Of a stretch of DNA of 64,000 nt, positions 1 through 8,698 are shown in pieces. The stretch's first letter is position 1, and each line of letters begins with the position of its first letter. The translations under genes and the position numbers were made by a program. The notes under the pieces are model-generated. The model was not told the origin of the DNA and did not search any database. It saw only the letters and a list, made by a program, of their open reading frames with translations. The stretch is from positions 124,001 to 188,000 of the forward strand of contig NZ_BMMZ01000010.1 in assembly GCF_014646195.1 (NCBI RefSeq), in the 5' to 3' direction. This DNA comes from Microlunatus endophyticus. Lineage in GTDB: Bacteria; Actinomycetota; Actinomycetes; Propionibacteriales; Propionibacteriaceae.

Positions 1-161
1 ACGGTCTTCCTCCACGGGCGGGCTGCTGGGGTCCTCGCACTGTAGCCGCCGGCCGCGGGCGGCTGTTGCCGGTGGGCTCCGATGCGGCGGCACCCGGTGT
101 TCGGCCACCGGGCCGAGGGCGGATGATGGTCGCGTACACGTCCTGAGACCCGGAGGCCGCC
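1..161. other. leader of the first aminotransferase gene
   Basis: I see no gene in this stretch. It ends with the ribosome binding site GGAGG at 152-156, five bases before the ATG at 162. The upstream neighbour lies outside the window. Confidence 0.6.
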
Positions 162-1544
162 ATGTCCCACCAGACTCCTGAGGAGATCCGCGCACTCGCC
201 CGTAAGAATCTGGTGCCGCACTTCACCCGCGGCGATGCCTGGCGGTCGCCGGACCTGCCGGTGATCGATCACGGCGAGGGTTGCTACATCTACGACGACT
301 CCGGCCGCCGCTACCTGGACGGGCTGTCGGGTCTCTTCTGCGTCAACATCGGCCATGGCCGGACCGACATCGTCGCGGCGTCGATGAAGCAGATGGAGAA
401 GCTCGCCTATTGGCCGAACTGGGGCGCCGCGCATCCGTCCGTGATCGAGGCCGCGGCCAAGATCGCCGAGCTCACCCCTGGTGATCTCGATCGGATCTTC
501 TTCGCCAACTCCGGCTCCGAGGCTGTCGAGTCGGCACTGAAATTCGCTCGGCAGTACCACCGCAGCCAGGGTCACCCGGACCGGACCGTGATCATCGCCC
601 GTGACTTCGCCTATCACGGCGTCACCATGGGTGCGCTCGCGCTGACCGGAATCCCTTGGTACAAAGAGCCTTTCCAGCCGGTGATGCCTGACGTCCGGCA
701 CTTCCCCAACACCTACGGCGAGACGATCCCCGAGGGCGGCACCGCTGCCGACCTGCCGTCGGTTGTGAAACTGCGGTCGATCATCGAGGAGGTCGGCGGC
801 GACAAGGTGGCGGCGATCTTCGCCGAGCCGGTACAGAATTCCCGCGGCGCACTGGTGCCGCCGGAGGGCTACTGGCAGGAATTGCGGAAGATCTGCGACG
901 AGAACGGCATCCTGCTGGTCGCCGACGAGGTGATCTGCGGATTCGGCCGGCTCGGTGAGTGGTTCGGCACCGGTCGCTTCGGCGTCGTACCGGATGTGAT
1001 CACCTTCGCCAAGGCCGCGACCAGCGGTTACGCACCTTTGGGCGGCATGGCGATCCGGACCCATCTGGTCGACGAGCTCTGGGACTCACCGGACGGCGGC
1101 TCGTTCTTCCACGGCAGCACCTGGGGCGGCCATCCGGTCGCCACCGCTGCCGCGATCGCCAACATCGACGCCATGATCGACATGAACGCGGTCGGCAACG
1201 CCCGCGCCAACGAAGATCATCTGCGGTCTGGCCTGGAAGCGCTGCTGGACAGCCACCCCACGCTGTCCGAGGTCCGGGGCACCGGCTATTTCTATGCCTT
1301 GGAATTCGTCGCCGACCGGGAGTCCGGTACGCCGTTGTCCACCGAACAGGCCCAGCAGCTGGTCCGTCGAGTGATGCCGGCCGCGATGCGTGAGTCCGGA
1401 CTGCTGACCCGGCCCGACGACCGCGGTGCCACGATGTTGATCTTGTCCCCGCCATTGATCGCCGATACCGCAGTGCTCGACGAGCTGATCGGCCACGTCG
1501 ATCATGTGGTGACCGCGGTCGACCAGCACATCGCCGCCTCCTAG
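162..1544 (+). CDS. class III PLP-dependent aminotransferase
   Basis: A 460-residue cytoplasmic aminotransferase of the omega-amino-acid/beta-alanine:pyruvate type, moving an amino group between an amine or omega-amino acid and a keto acid such as pyruvate. The class III hallmarks are visible: the N-terminal YLDGLSG segment near residue 50, NSGSEAVE near 117 for cofactor phosphate binding, the LLVADEVICGFGRLG segment near 250, and the Schiff-base lysine about residue 284 in ITFAKAATSGY. Length is normal for the family. GGAGG stands five bases before the ATG. It converges with the amidase at 1578. The exact amine donor cannot be read from the sequence; the neighbouring ureide and amide hydrolases suggest nitrogen catabolism. 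Confidence 0.9.
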   Translation: MSHQTPEEIRALARKNLVPHFTRGDAWRSPDLPVIDHGEGCYIYDDSGRRYLDGLSGLFCVNIGHGRTDIVAASMKQMEKLAYWPNWGAAHPSVIEAAAKIAELTPGDLDRIFFANSGSEAVESALKFARQYHRSQGHPDRTVIIARDFAYHGVTMGALALTGIPWYKEPFQPVMPDVRHFPNTYGETIPEGGTAADLPSVVKLRSIIEEVGGDKVAAIFAEPVQNSRGALVPPEGYWQELRKICDENGILLVADEVICGFGRLGEWFGTGRFGVVPDVITFAKAATSGYAPLGGMAIRTHLVDELWDSPDGGSFFHGSTWGGHPVATAAAIANIDAMIDMNAVGNARANEDHLRSGLEALLDSHPTLSEVRGTGYFYALEFVADRESGTPLSTEQAQQLVRRVMPAAMRESGLLTRPDDRGATMLILSPPLIADTAVLDELIGHVDHVVTAVDQHIAAS

Positions 1545-1546
1545 CG

Positions 1547-1584
1547 GCCTGTCGAAGGTCCTGATCCTGTCGAAGGGTCAGGAC
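1547..1584. repeat. REP-like repeat containing CCTGTCGAAGG
   Basis: Between two convergent genes the motif CCTGTCGAAGG occurs twice within 38 bases, the second copy followed by GTCAGGAC. It matches half of the hairpin element at 36994-37067, so the two are probably members of one dispersed family. The second copy overlaps the end of the amidase gene. Confidence 0.5.
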
Positions 1585-2765
1585 TCGGTGAGTCGGCCGG
1601 CCAGTTCGATCAGGTCGAGGTCGGTGCCCGGCGCCCCGACCAGACAGACGTTGTACGGCAGCGGGCCCGCTCCGAGGCCGGGGACCGACACCGACGGCAG
1701 GCCGCCGATCCCGGCGATACAGGTCTGCCGCTGGGTGAAGCCGCGAACCTGTTCGATCAGCGCCGGTTCGTCGACCGGCGGCGGGGCCGACGATGCAGCC
1801 GGCTGGATCAGCACCGCCTCCTTGATCAACTCGCTCAGTTCCTCGCCGGCCGTGGCGATCACTCCCCTGGCCAGCGCGACCTGTTCCTCGGTCGCCGCGC
1901 GGCCGGCGATGAAGCGTGCTTCCACCTCGGCGGCCAGGGCACCGGGATGTGTGGTGATCCAGTTGCCGCGGATCTGCCAGGCCTCGTACGACTGGATCGT
2001 CCGGAAGCTGGTCACCCACTCGTCCAGCCGCTCCGGTGGCAGCGGCCACTCCTCCACAGCCAGCCCGAGCAGCTCCGCTGCCCGGGCAGCTGTCCGGGCA
2101 GCGGTCTCGGCGATGTCGGGCTCGGTCGACAGCTGGAGTGCCGGTGCGATCAGCACCCGGGACGGCGCCAGCGGCCGACGCCCGGTCTCCGGCACCAACA
2201 GCCGGCCGATGTCGAAGAGCAGACCCGCCTCGCGGGTGAACCAGCCGACGGTGTCGAAGCTCGGCGCAAGATCGAGCAGGCCGGTCCGATCGACCAGATC
2301 ATGGGTGGTCCGAATGCCCCAGATGCCCTGATAAGACGCCGGCACCCGGACCGAGCCGCCGGTGTCGGTCCCGAGAGCAAGATCAACCTGACCGAGCGCC
2401 ACCGCCGAAGCCGAGCCACTGGACGACCCGCCGGGGATCCGCCCGGGTGCTGCCGCGTTGGGCGGCGTTCCGTAGTCGGCGTTCTGGCCGGCCATGCTGA
2501 AAGCGAACTGGTCGGTCCGCGTGATGCCGGTGATGTCAACACCCGCCTCCAGCAGCGCGCACACAGCCGCGGCATGGTCAACGGCCGGCCGCTGCTCCGC
2601 CAGCCAGGCAGCCACCCCCGCTCCGACCGGGTGGCCGGCTATCGCGTACAGATCCTTGACCGCGGCCGTTCGACCGTGCAGCGGCCCGGCCGGATCGCCG
2701 GCGACCAGCGGATCGCCCAGCGTGCGCCAGATCGTACGGTCGAAAGCGGGCCCGGACGCTGTCAT
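1578..2765 (-). CDS. amidase-signature family amidase
   Basis: A 395-residue amidase-signature enzyme that hydrolyses a carboxamide to acid and ammonia. The family signature is clear: catalytic Lys in AAVKDL near residue 34, the glycine/serine-rich stretch PGGSSSGSASAVALG near 115 with the cis-Ser, and the nucleophile Ser in DTGGSVRVPA. The short length and the GPLHGRTAAVKDLY start resemble the plant AMI1/indoleacetamide-hydrolase-like branch, which is only a resemblance. It is the last gene of a minus-strand group with allantoate amidohydrolase and OHCU decarboxylase, 39 bases after the latter, so a role in releasing ammonia from ureide or amide breakdown is plausible. ATG at 2765 is preferred over a TTG two codons upstream. 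Confidence 0.85.
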   Translation of the reverse strand: MTASGPAFDRTIWRTLGDPLVAGDPAGPLHGRTAAVKDLYAIAGHPVGAGVAAWLAEQRPAVDHAAAVCALLEAGVDITGITRTDQFAFSMAGQNADYGTPPNAAAPGRIPGGSSSGSASAVALGQVDLALGTDTGGSVRVPASYQGIWGIRTTHDLVDRTGLLDLAPSFDTVGWFTREAGLLFDIGRLLVPETGRRPLAPSRVLIAPALQLSTEPDIAETAARTAARAAELLGLAVEEWPLPPERLDEWVTSFRTIQSYEAWQIRGNWITTHPGALAAEVEARFIAGRAATEEQVALARGVIATAGEELSELIKEAVLIQPAASSAPPPVDEPALIEQVRGFTQRQTCIAGIGGLPSVSVPGLGAGPLPYNVCLVGAPGTDLDLIELAGRLTES

Positions 2766-2804
2766 GATCAAACCGTATCGCCCCCGTTTCGGGCCGCCCC
2801 TCGG

Positions 2805-3176
2805 TCAGCCGTCCTCGGTGAAGCTCTGCTCGATCCGCAGCAGGGCGATCTCCCGTAACCGGTCACCGATCGCCCGCACCTCGGCCGGATCGTCGCCTCG
2901 CAACTCCGGCAGATCGCGGACGAGTTCTGCGCCCGGCCGTGCCACGTCGTCGCCGACGCCTCCTGCACCCGAGGGCCGTGTGCCGATCCGGGAGTGATGG
3001 GCCAGCGCCCGCTCGATCTCGTCGCGGGTCAGCGGGTTGGCCGCATCCCGGGCTGCGTCGAGGAGATCGTCCAGCGATCCGAATGGCGCCTGTTCGACGA
3101 TCGAGTCGATCCAGCGGGGCACATCCAGGCACGTGGACAACCGCCCGCGCAGTACTGCCTCCTGCAGATTGATCAT
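2805..3176 (-). CDS. uraD: OHCU decarboxylase-like protein, internally shortened
   Basis: A 123-residue protein that aligns by eye with both ends of 2-oxo-4-hydroxy-4-carboxy-5-ureidoimidazoline decarboxylase, the enzyme that yields S-allantoin from oxidised urate. The N-terminal part has VPRWIDSIV and APFGSLDDLLDAA, followed by LAHHSRIGTRP, equivalent to the family's HPRIG motif with the catalytic His. The C-terminal part has REIALLRIEQ, the usual last helix. The segment normally between them, which carries the YExxFG and FLxxATGRS motifs, is missing; family members are about 160-170 residues. It may therefore be inactive. It lies 75 bases downstream of the allantoate amidohydrolase, on the same strand, which supports the assignment. 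No uricase is in the window. Confidence 0.7.
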   Translation of the reverse strand: MINLQEAVLRGRLSTCLDVPRWIDSIVEQAPFGSLDDLLDAARDAANPLTRDEIERALAHHSRIGTRPSGAGGVGDDVARPGAELVRDLPELRGDDPAEVRAIGDRLREIALLRIEQSFTEDG

Positions 3177-3251
3177 GCGGCCGGGCCGCCGACCACACCG
3201 GATCCGCTGATCTTCATCTGGCGCCCCTTCGCGCTACCGATTCCCATCCGG

Positions 3252-4517
3252 TCATCGTGCCACGGCGGCCGCCGCACTGCGACGTACGGCTTCCTCGTAC
3301 GCCTCCAGCGCCAGCGCGACGTCCTCGACGGTGACCGACTCCTGGGGTGCGTGGCTGATCCCGCCGGCGCAACGGATGAACAGCATGGCGATGTCGGTGA
3401 TCTTGTCGATCGCCATCCCGTCGTGACCCGCACGACTCCAGATCATCGGCGCCTCCGACTGCCCGGTCGCCCGGATGCCGGCGGCGATCGCCCCTTGGAG
3501 CCAGGGTGCACAGGCGGTCTCGTGCGACGTGTAGAACTGCTCGATCTCCCAACCCAGGCCACGGTGGCCGGCGATCTCTGCTGCGGCTGCCTCGATCTCG
3601 GCCAGCGCCGCCTCCCGCTGCGGACTGGTCTCCGCCCGCAGATCGAGGCTGAATTCGACCCGGCCGGGGATCACATTCACCCCACCCGGATAGACCTGCA
3701 ACCGGCCGACCGTTCCGATGGTTCCACCGGTGGAGCAGATCTGCTCGATCCCTACGACCAACTCGCTGGCACCGACCAGCGCGTCGTGCCGGCGGTCGTA
3801 CGGGGTCCCGCCCGCATGGCCCGCCTGTCCGGTGATGGTCACGGTGTGCCGAGTACCGGTGGCGATCGAGCTCACCACGCCCAGAGCAAGATCAGCGTCC
3901 TCAAGCAGCGGTCCTTGTTCGATATGTGCCTCCAGGTAACCGACCAGTTCGTCGGCACGGCGTGCCGCCTCGTTGACCTTGTCGGGGTCCAGGCCGTAGT
4001 CGATCGCCGCCTGCCGGAAGGTGATTCCATCGGCGTCGGTGTAGTCCCACCAGGCGGGCTCGAAGGCGCCGGCCAGTGCGTAGCTGCCGCTCAGCCCGTT
4101 GCCGAAACGGGTGCCTTCCTCGTCGCTGAAGGCGACCAGCTCCAGCGGAACGTCCAGGCCGGAGCCGGAGTTGTTGATCAACTCGGCGACCGCGATCGCC
4201 AGCAGGACACCCAGCGGACCGTCGTACTTGCCGGCGTCCGGAACGGTGTCGATATGGGAGCCGAGCAAGAGGGCCGGTGCGCTGCCGCGACCGAACTCGT
4301 TGCGGCCGCAGACGTTGCCCGCGGCGTCGGTCCAGGTCTGCAGCCCTGCGCGCTTCATCCATTCCTCGACCTGGTTCGCGGCGATCTTGTGCTCAGCGGT
4401 CAGGTGGACGCGGACGAGATGATCAGGATCGGCGGAGATCCGGCCGAGGACCTCGCAGCGTTCCATGATCTCGGCCGCCAACTGCTGGTAGTCGACCTGC
4501 TCCGGCGTTCCAGTCAC
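3252..4517 (-). CDS. allC: allantoate amidohydrolase / M20 N-carbamoyl amidohydrolase
   Basis: A 421-residue cytoplasmic di-metal hydrolase of the M20 allantoate amidohydrolase/beta-ureidopropionase/N-carbamoyl-L-amino-acid hydrolase group. Metal ligands are visible in GSHIDTVPDAGKYDGPLG (His and bridging Asp, near residue 90), in FSDEEGTRFGNG (Glu-Glu, near 130) and in AHIEQGPLLE (His, near 200). The late SRAGHDGMA motif, which contributes the last ligand, is typical of the family. Allantoate is favoured as substrate because the next gene downstream is an OHCU decarboxylase relative, but N-carbamoyl amino acids cannot be excluded. GTG start at 4517. It heads the minus-strand group 4517-1578 and is divergent from the aminotransferase at 4624. 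Confidence 0.82.
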   Translation of the reverse strand: MTGTPEQVDYQQLAAEIMERCEVLGRISADPDHLVRVHLTAEHKIAANQVEEWMKRAGLQTWTDAAGNVCGRNEFGRGSAPALLLGSHIDTVPDAGKYDGPLGVLLAIAVAELINNSGSGLDVPLELVAFSDEEGTRFGNGLSGSYALAGAFEPAWWDYTDADGITFRQAAIDYGLDPDKVNEAARRADELVGYLEAHIEQGPLLEDADLALGVVSSIATGTRHTVTITGQAGHAGGTPYDRRHDALVGASELVVGIEQICSTGGTIGTVGRLQVYPGGVNVIPGRVEFSLDLRAETSPQREAALAEIEAAAAEIAGHRGLGWEIEQFYTSHETACAPWLQGAIAAGIRATGQSEAPMIWSRAGHDGMAIDKITDIAMLFIRCAGGISHAPQESVTVEDVALALEAYEEAVRRSAAAAVAR

Positions 4518-4623
4518 GTTTACGTCTCCCGCCTGCCCCTGATGATCACTGGCACTGGCCGCCTATTGTGCCGAGAGTTGTCGATAGGATTTCACCAACC
4601 CCACCAGAGAAGGATCGTCGCCG

Positions 4624-5817
4624 ATGAGCAGGCCGGCCGAAGAGTTCATCAGCCGCCGGATGGCCAGTCACCGTCCGGCGCCGTTGCGCAAATACGGGCC
4701 TTGGCTGCGCGGACCGAACATCATCTCCTTCGCCGGCGGGCTGCCGGATCCGGAATTCTTCGATCACCGAGGCCTGCGGGAGGCGTACGACCACGTCCTC
4801 GACACCGATCCCGGCCGCGCTCTGCAATACGCCAACGGCGAGGGCGAGCCGGACCTGCGGGAGCAGGCCGCACGGATGCTGACCGAGGAGGGGTACGCGA
4901 CCGAGCCCGCCGATCTGATGATCACGACCGGCAGCCAGCAGGGCATCAGTCTGATCGGGACCGTGCTGATCGACCCGGGTGACGTGATCCTGGTCGAGAG
5001 CCCGACCTATATGTCGGCGGTCCGCGCCTTCGGCCTGTCCGGTGCGACGATGATCTCGGTCGAGACCGATCTGGACGGCATCGTGCCGGACGATCTCCAA
5101 GCCAAGATCAACCAGTACCAACCGAAGCTGGTCTACCTGATCCCCACCTTCCAGAATCCCACCGGGATCACGATTCCGGCCGAGCGCCGGGACGCGATCG
5201 CCGAGGTGATCAGCCGCAACGACATCCTGCTCGTGGAGGACGATCCGTACTCCGAACTGCGGTTCTTCGGCGAGTCGCTGCCGCCGCTGGCGTCCGATCC
5301 GCGACTCGAGGGCAGGGCGATCCTGCTCAGCACCCTGTCGAAGGTGCTGGCTCCCGGCGTACGGATCGGCTGGTTGCGCGCACCGGCGGCGTTGAAGCCG
5401 CTGTTCGTCAGTGCGAAACAGGCTGCCGACATGCACACTTCGGCCATCGATCAGATGGCCGCGGCCTACTACGCCGACCAGTACATGCATGATCAACACC
5501 GGCTCGACCCGGTGCGAGCCGCCTATCGCGAACGCTGCGAGTGCATGGGCAGCTGGATCGACAAGCTCTTTCCCGAGGGCACCCGACGCACCTATCCCGA
5601 CGGCGGCATGTTCATCTGGGTCGGACTGCCCGACGGCTATGACACCGATCAGCTGCTGGGTCCCGCGATCGAATCCGGAGTGACCTTCCTGCCAGGTTCT
5701 TCGTTCTATGCCGACAATCCGGTGCGCTCCAACTTCCGGCTCTCGTTCTGCACCCACGGCACCGAAAAGATCGAAGAGGGCGTCAAGCGGCTGGCCGCGG
5801 CCATCGAGAGCCTGTGA
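4624..5817 (+). CDS. class I/II PLP-dependent aminotransferase (LysN/MocR-domain type)
   Basis: A 397-residue free-standing fold-type I aminotransferase resembling 2-aminoadipate aminotransferases and the aminotransferase half of MocR regulators. Visible motifs are FAGGLPDPEFF near residue 35, TTGSQQGISLIG near 105, PTFQNPTG near 175 with the substrate-pocket Asn, VEDDPYSELRF near 205, and the PLP lysine about residue 240 in STLSKVLAPGVRIGW. There is no N-terminal HTH, so it is an enzyme and not a MocR regulator. AGAAGGA lies about ten bases before the ATG. It is divergent from the allantoate amidohydrolase; the amino donor is not evident. Confidence 0.88.
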   Translation: MSRPAEEFISRRMASHRPAPLRKYGPWLRGPNIISFAGGLPDPEFFDHRGLREAYDHVLDTDPGRALQYANGEGEPDLREQAARMLTEEGYATEPADLMITTGSQQGISLIGTVLIDPGDVILVESPTYMSAVRAFGLSGATMISVETDLDGIVPDDLQAKINQYQPKLVYLIPTFQNPTGITIPAERRDAIAEVISRNDILLVEDDPYSELRFFGESLPPLASDPRLEGRAILLSTLSKVLAPGVRIGWLRAPAALKPLFVSAKQAADMHTSAIDQMAAAYYADQYMHDQHRLDPVRAAYRERCECMGSWIDKLFPEGTRRTYPDGGMFIWVGLPDGYDTDQLLGPAIESGVTFLPGSSFYADNPVRSNFRLSFCTHGTEKIEEGVKRLAAAIESL

Positions 5818-5832
5818 CGGCACCACTGCCGG

Positions 5833-6625
5833 TCACCAGCCGCCGATCTGGTTGCAGGTGACCGGTCGACTGGTCCCGACGATCACCTGATCGACCGACG
5901 CGCTATCCGCCGGTGCGCCGGGGGCTGTCGGCACTCCCGCCGAGCTCGTGCAGGTCGGCAGCGAACTGTGCGGGCCATGGGTGTTCACCCTGGCCGAGGC
6001 GACCACCAGATCCGGCTGCCGGAGGGCATGCGCGACCAGAGCGGCTTTGCCGGCCGGCACGTCGACCGAGATGAAGCTGTCCGCGGAGATCGGGACGGTT
6101 CGGACCTCCCCAGGTGACAATGCCGTACGCGGGTCAGGTGGGACGGTGTCGGCGATGATCATCCAGCAGTGGCCGCCGCGCTCGGGAACCCGTTCTCCGT
6201 TGATCATGCCCCGGCAAACCGCAGACCTTTCGGCGTAACCAGCGCGGACCTCGACATCGACCACCGCGTCGGAATTCCAGCGTCCGCTGGTGTTGCGCAG
6301 GATCACCGAGCCCCTGACGGGAGTCGCGACCCGGGTCGCCTGAGCGGCCTGCTGTTGTCGCACCGGGCCGAGCCAGAGCTCGGTCGTGACCGACGCGGCG
6401 AGCCCGTCCTCACTGGTGAGCTGCCCGGCCAGGCGGACGTCCGTCCGGCGCCCGACCGCCCGTGGGAGCCGGAGTCGACGACATCGGGGGCACAGGAACG
6501 GTAGGAGCCGGGCACGCCGTAACCAGGCCGCAATGCCGTCCGACGGAACACCCGGTTGACGCCAGGCATGCCAGCATCACCAGGATCAACCCGGCAGCCC
6601 ATCGTCTGCGGCGGCACCTCACCAC
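5833..6625 (-). pseudogene. secreted lipoprotein gene split by a frameshift
   Basis: Two overlapping minus-strand frames look like one gene. The first (GTG at 6625 to a stop at 6410, 71 residues) has a basic N-terminus, a hydrophobic stretch and a lipobox-like LASTGC, then a Pro/Thr-rich linker. The second frame is open from the same area to 5833, and its protein-like part begins with LTSEDGLAASVTTELWLGPV at about 6420, upstream of any good start codon (the first GTG in it, 6363, lies inside that segment). Going from the first to the second frame requires one base to be skipped, most simply within the G runs near 6430-6460. The C-terminal part of about 200 residues has paired cysteines but no domain I recognise. 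It could be a true pseudogene or a sequencing error. Confidence 0.55.
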
Positions 6626-6696
6626 TTGATCGTCGCAGAGCGGGGACCGCCGAGGCCATCAAGGGCACGGGATCCGTGGACAAGTCCGGTGACGGC

Positions 6697-7251
6697 TCAG
6701 TCGGCGGGCAGCGGGTGGATGTAGACGTTGGTCAGGTAGGTGACTCGCTCGGTCTCAGGATCAGCGGCATTCCTGTCCTGGCCCAGCCGGTTCCATCTGA
6801 GGAGCAGTTCCTGCACCTCGTTCGCGAATTCTTCGACCTCATCCGGTGAGAGATGGACCGTGATGTCGTTCGCGTGATGGAAGCCGGGCCGCGCGTTGGT
6901 CAGATAGGCGTCCAGGGTCGCGTGGGCAGACCGCCGGCCGATCTCCTCGTACGCGGGCGCCGCCGTGGCATCCGGATCCGGTGCCAGCCCCATGCTGCTG
7001 GCAGGACGCCAGACCCGCTCCCGCTTGTCCGTGGCCAGTCCCGTCGCCTCCTCGATGATCCCGTACTTGGCCATGTACCGCAGATGCTGGCTGATCTGAT
7101 TGACGGGCGCGTCGAGTTCGCGGGCCAGATCGGTCGCGCGTGCAGTGCCGCGAGCGAAGAGCACGTAGTACAGCCGTGCCCGCAGCGGGTGGGCCAGGCC
7201 CTTGAGCACCGCGGAATCGCTCACTGGTATGACGTCTGGCCGCTCTGACAT
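6697..7251 (-). CDS. ArsR-like winged-helix transcriptional regulator
   Basis: A 184-residue DNA-binding protein. The N-terminal half has the ArsR/HTH_20 layout: VLKGLAHPLRARLYYVLF helix near residues 15-30, then ATDLARELDAPVNQISQHLRYMAKYGII, the recognition helix and wing, near 38-68. The C-terminal half, with HHANDITVHLSPDEVEEFANEV, is typical of regulators in this group that sit beside efflux pumps. No metal-binding cysteine motif is seen, so the ligand is unknown. ATG at 7251 is chosen over an upstream in-frame start because the HTH then begins at the usual distance. It is divergent from the MFS gene, with a palindrome between them that it may bind. Confidence 0.82.
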   Translation of the reverse strand: MSERPDVIPVSDSAVLKGLAHPLRARLYYVLFARGTARATDLARELDAPVNQISQHLRYMAKYGIIEEATGLATDKRERVWRPASSMGLAPDPDATAAPAYEEIGRRSAHATLDAYLTNARPGFHHANDITVHLSPDEVEEFANEVQELLLRWNRLGQDRNAADPETERVTYLTNVYIHPLPAD

Positions 7252-7283
7252 GGCGCGAGCGTAACAACTTCTGCACGACTCGA

Positions 7284-7303
7284 TGCACACGTTTTCATGT
7301 GCA
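7284..7303. promoter_or_regulatory. candidate operator TGCACA-N8-TGTGCA
   Basis: The sequence TGCACACGTTTTCATGTGCA has perfect six-base inverted arms. It lies 33 bases before the regulator start and 61 before the MFS start, which is where an autoregulating divergent repressor would bind. A second small palindrome, ATGCGCAT, follows at 7311-7318. Binding by the regulator at 6697-7251 is inference. Confidence 0.5.
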
Positions 7304-7363
7304 TTGTTCTATGCGCATGTAATGATGTCTTTCAGTCGAACTCGAATGCCAGAAGGGACAGCG

Positions 7364-8590
7364 ATGCGGATACCGGGCGTGTGGCGGAACAGGGACTTCA
7401 CGATCTTGTGGAGCGGGCGCGCCGTCTCCGAACTGGGCAGCAGCATCTCGTTCGTCGCGCTGCCCTTGCTGGCGCTGACCGTCGGGTCAGCGCGCGATGC
7501 CGGATTCGTCCTGGCCACGTCGACCATCGCCAGCTCCGGGGTGGCATTGTTCGCGGGCGCCGTCACCGACCGGATCAACCGACGCCTCGGCCTGCTGATC
7601 AGCACGCTGATCCGGGCGATCGCGTACGCATCCTTGGTCGTCGCAGGCCTGGCAGGACTGTTGACCCTGGCCCAGTTGTACGCCGTCGCAGCGGTCGCCG
7701 GACTGACATCACCGTTCTTCACCACCGCCGAAACGGCGGCGCTGCGGACTGTTGTCCGTGCCGACCAACTGCCGACCGCCTACTCGCAGAACCAGGTCCG
7801 CAGCACCGTCGCCGAACTGATCGGCATGCCGATCGGCGGAGTGCTGTACGGCATCGCCCGATCATTGCCGTTCGGAGTGAACGCGGTCAGCTTCCTGGTC
7901 GAACTCCTCGCCATCGGTGCCATCCGAGCTCCACTTCCAGCACCCGGGCGTCGGAAGTCGCGCAGTATCCGGCGTGACATCGGGTCCGGTCTGGCCTTCA
8001 TCTGGAGGCACCCGTTCCTGCGACCGGCCATCATCGCCATCGGGATCATCAACTTCGTCTCCATGTGGCCGGTGTTGCTGCTCACCCTGCATGATCACCA
8101 CGTGTCGCCGACCATGATCGGCATCACGTCGTCGATCCTCACGGTCTCCACTCTCGTCGGCGCGCTGATCGCGCCCGGCGTCACCCATCGCGTGCCGGCA
8201 GGCATGGTGATCATCGTCTGCACCTGGATCCTGGTCGCTGCGATCGCGATCATGGCAATAGCGTCATCAGTCTTCGTGATCATCGGAGCGCTGCTCGTCG
8301 GGCTGGCTGCCGTGCCGGCTGTCGCCATTCTGTTGTCCAGTTACGAAACCGCGGTCACGCCTGACGCGATGGTCGGCCGGGTCAGCGCTGCCTCGGGATT
8401 CATCTCGACCATCGCCATTCCAGGCGGCCAGGCCGTCGGCTCCGCGGTCTATGTCGCTGCCGGTTCGCATGTCGCGTTCGGCCTCTACACCCTCGCAGCG
8501 ATCATCGGGGCGATAGTGCTCACCGCCAGCGCTGCCGTGCGAAAGCTGCGGACGATCACCGCCGACGAAGACCAGCTGACCGGAGCGTGA
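7364..8590 (+). CDS. MFS transporter (drug efflux type)
   Basis: A 408-residue integral membrane protein with about twelve hydrophobic segments. It begins with WRNRDFTILWSGRAVSELGSSIS, the usual opening of actinobacterial MFS exporters related to MefA/enterobactin exporter-like proteins, and has a DRINRRLGLL loop between helices 2 and 3. It probably exports a small toxic molecule by proton antiport. The ATG at 7364 is supported by AGAAGGG at 7351-7357; further upstream in-frame ATGs would run through the divergent promoter and are less likely. The regulator on the opposite strand probably controls it. The substrate is unknown. Confidence 0.88.
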   Translation: MRIPGVWRNRDFTILWSGRAVSELGSSISFVALPLLALTVGSARDAGFVLATSTIASSGVALFAGAVTDRINRRLGLLISTLIRAIAYASLVVAGLAGLLTLAQLYAVAAVAGLTSPFFTTAETAALRTVVRADQLPTAYSQNQVRSTVAELIGMPIGGVLYGIARSLPFGVNAVSFLVELLAIGAIRAPLPAPGRRKSRSIRRDIGSGLAFIWRHPFLRPAIIAIGIINFVSMWPVLLLTLHDHHVSPTMIGITSSILTVSTLVGALIAPGVTHRVPAGMVIIVCTWILVAAIAIMAIASSVFVIIGALLVGLAAVPAVAILLSSYETAVTPDAMVGRVSAASGFISTIAIPGGQAVGSAVYVAAGSHVAFGLYTLAAIIGAIVLTASAAVRKLRTITADEDQLTGA

Positions 8591-8698
8591 TGTCGCCCGG
8601 GCCGGTACGCGGCCCAGGAGGCCCCATCGCGCACTGGATCGGTACGGACAAGAATGGGTACCGGTTGTGAGCCCAACCTGCGTACGAAGCGAGGACTG

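Noticed and set aside
4546..5826. A 426-codon minus-strand frame opposite the class I aminotransferase
   Set aside because: Composition is rich in Arg, Gly and His as expected of an antisense shadow; the plus strand has the PLP site.
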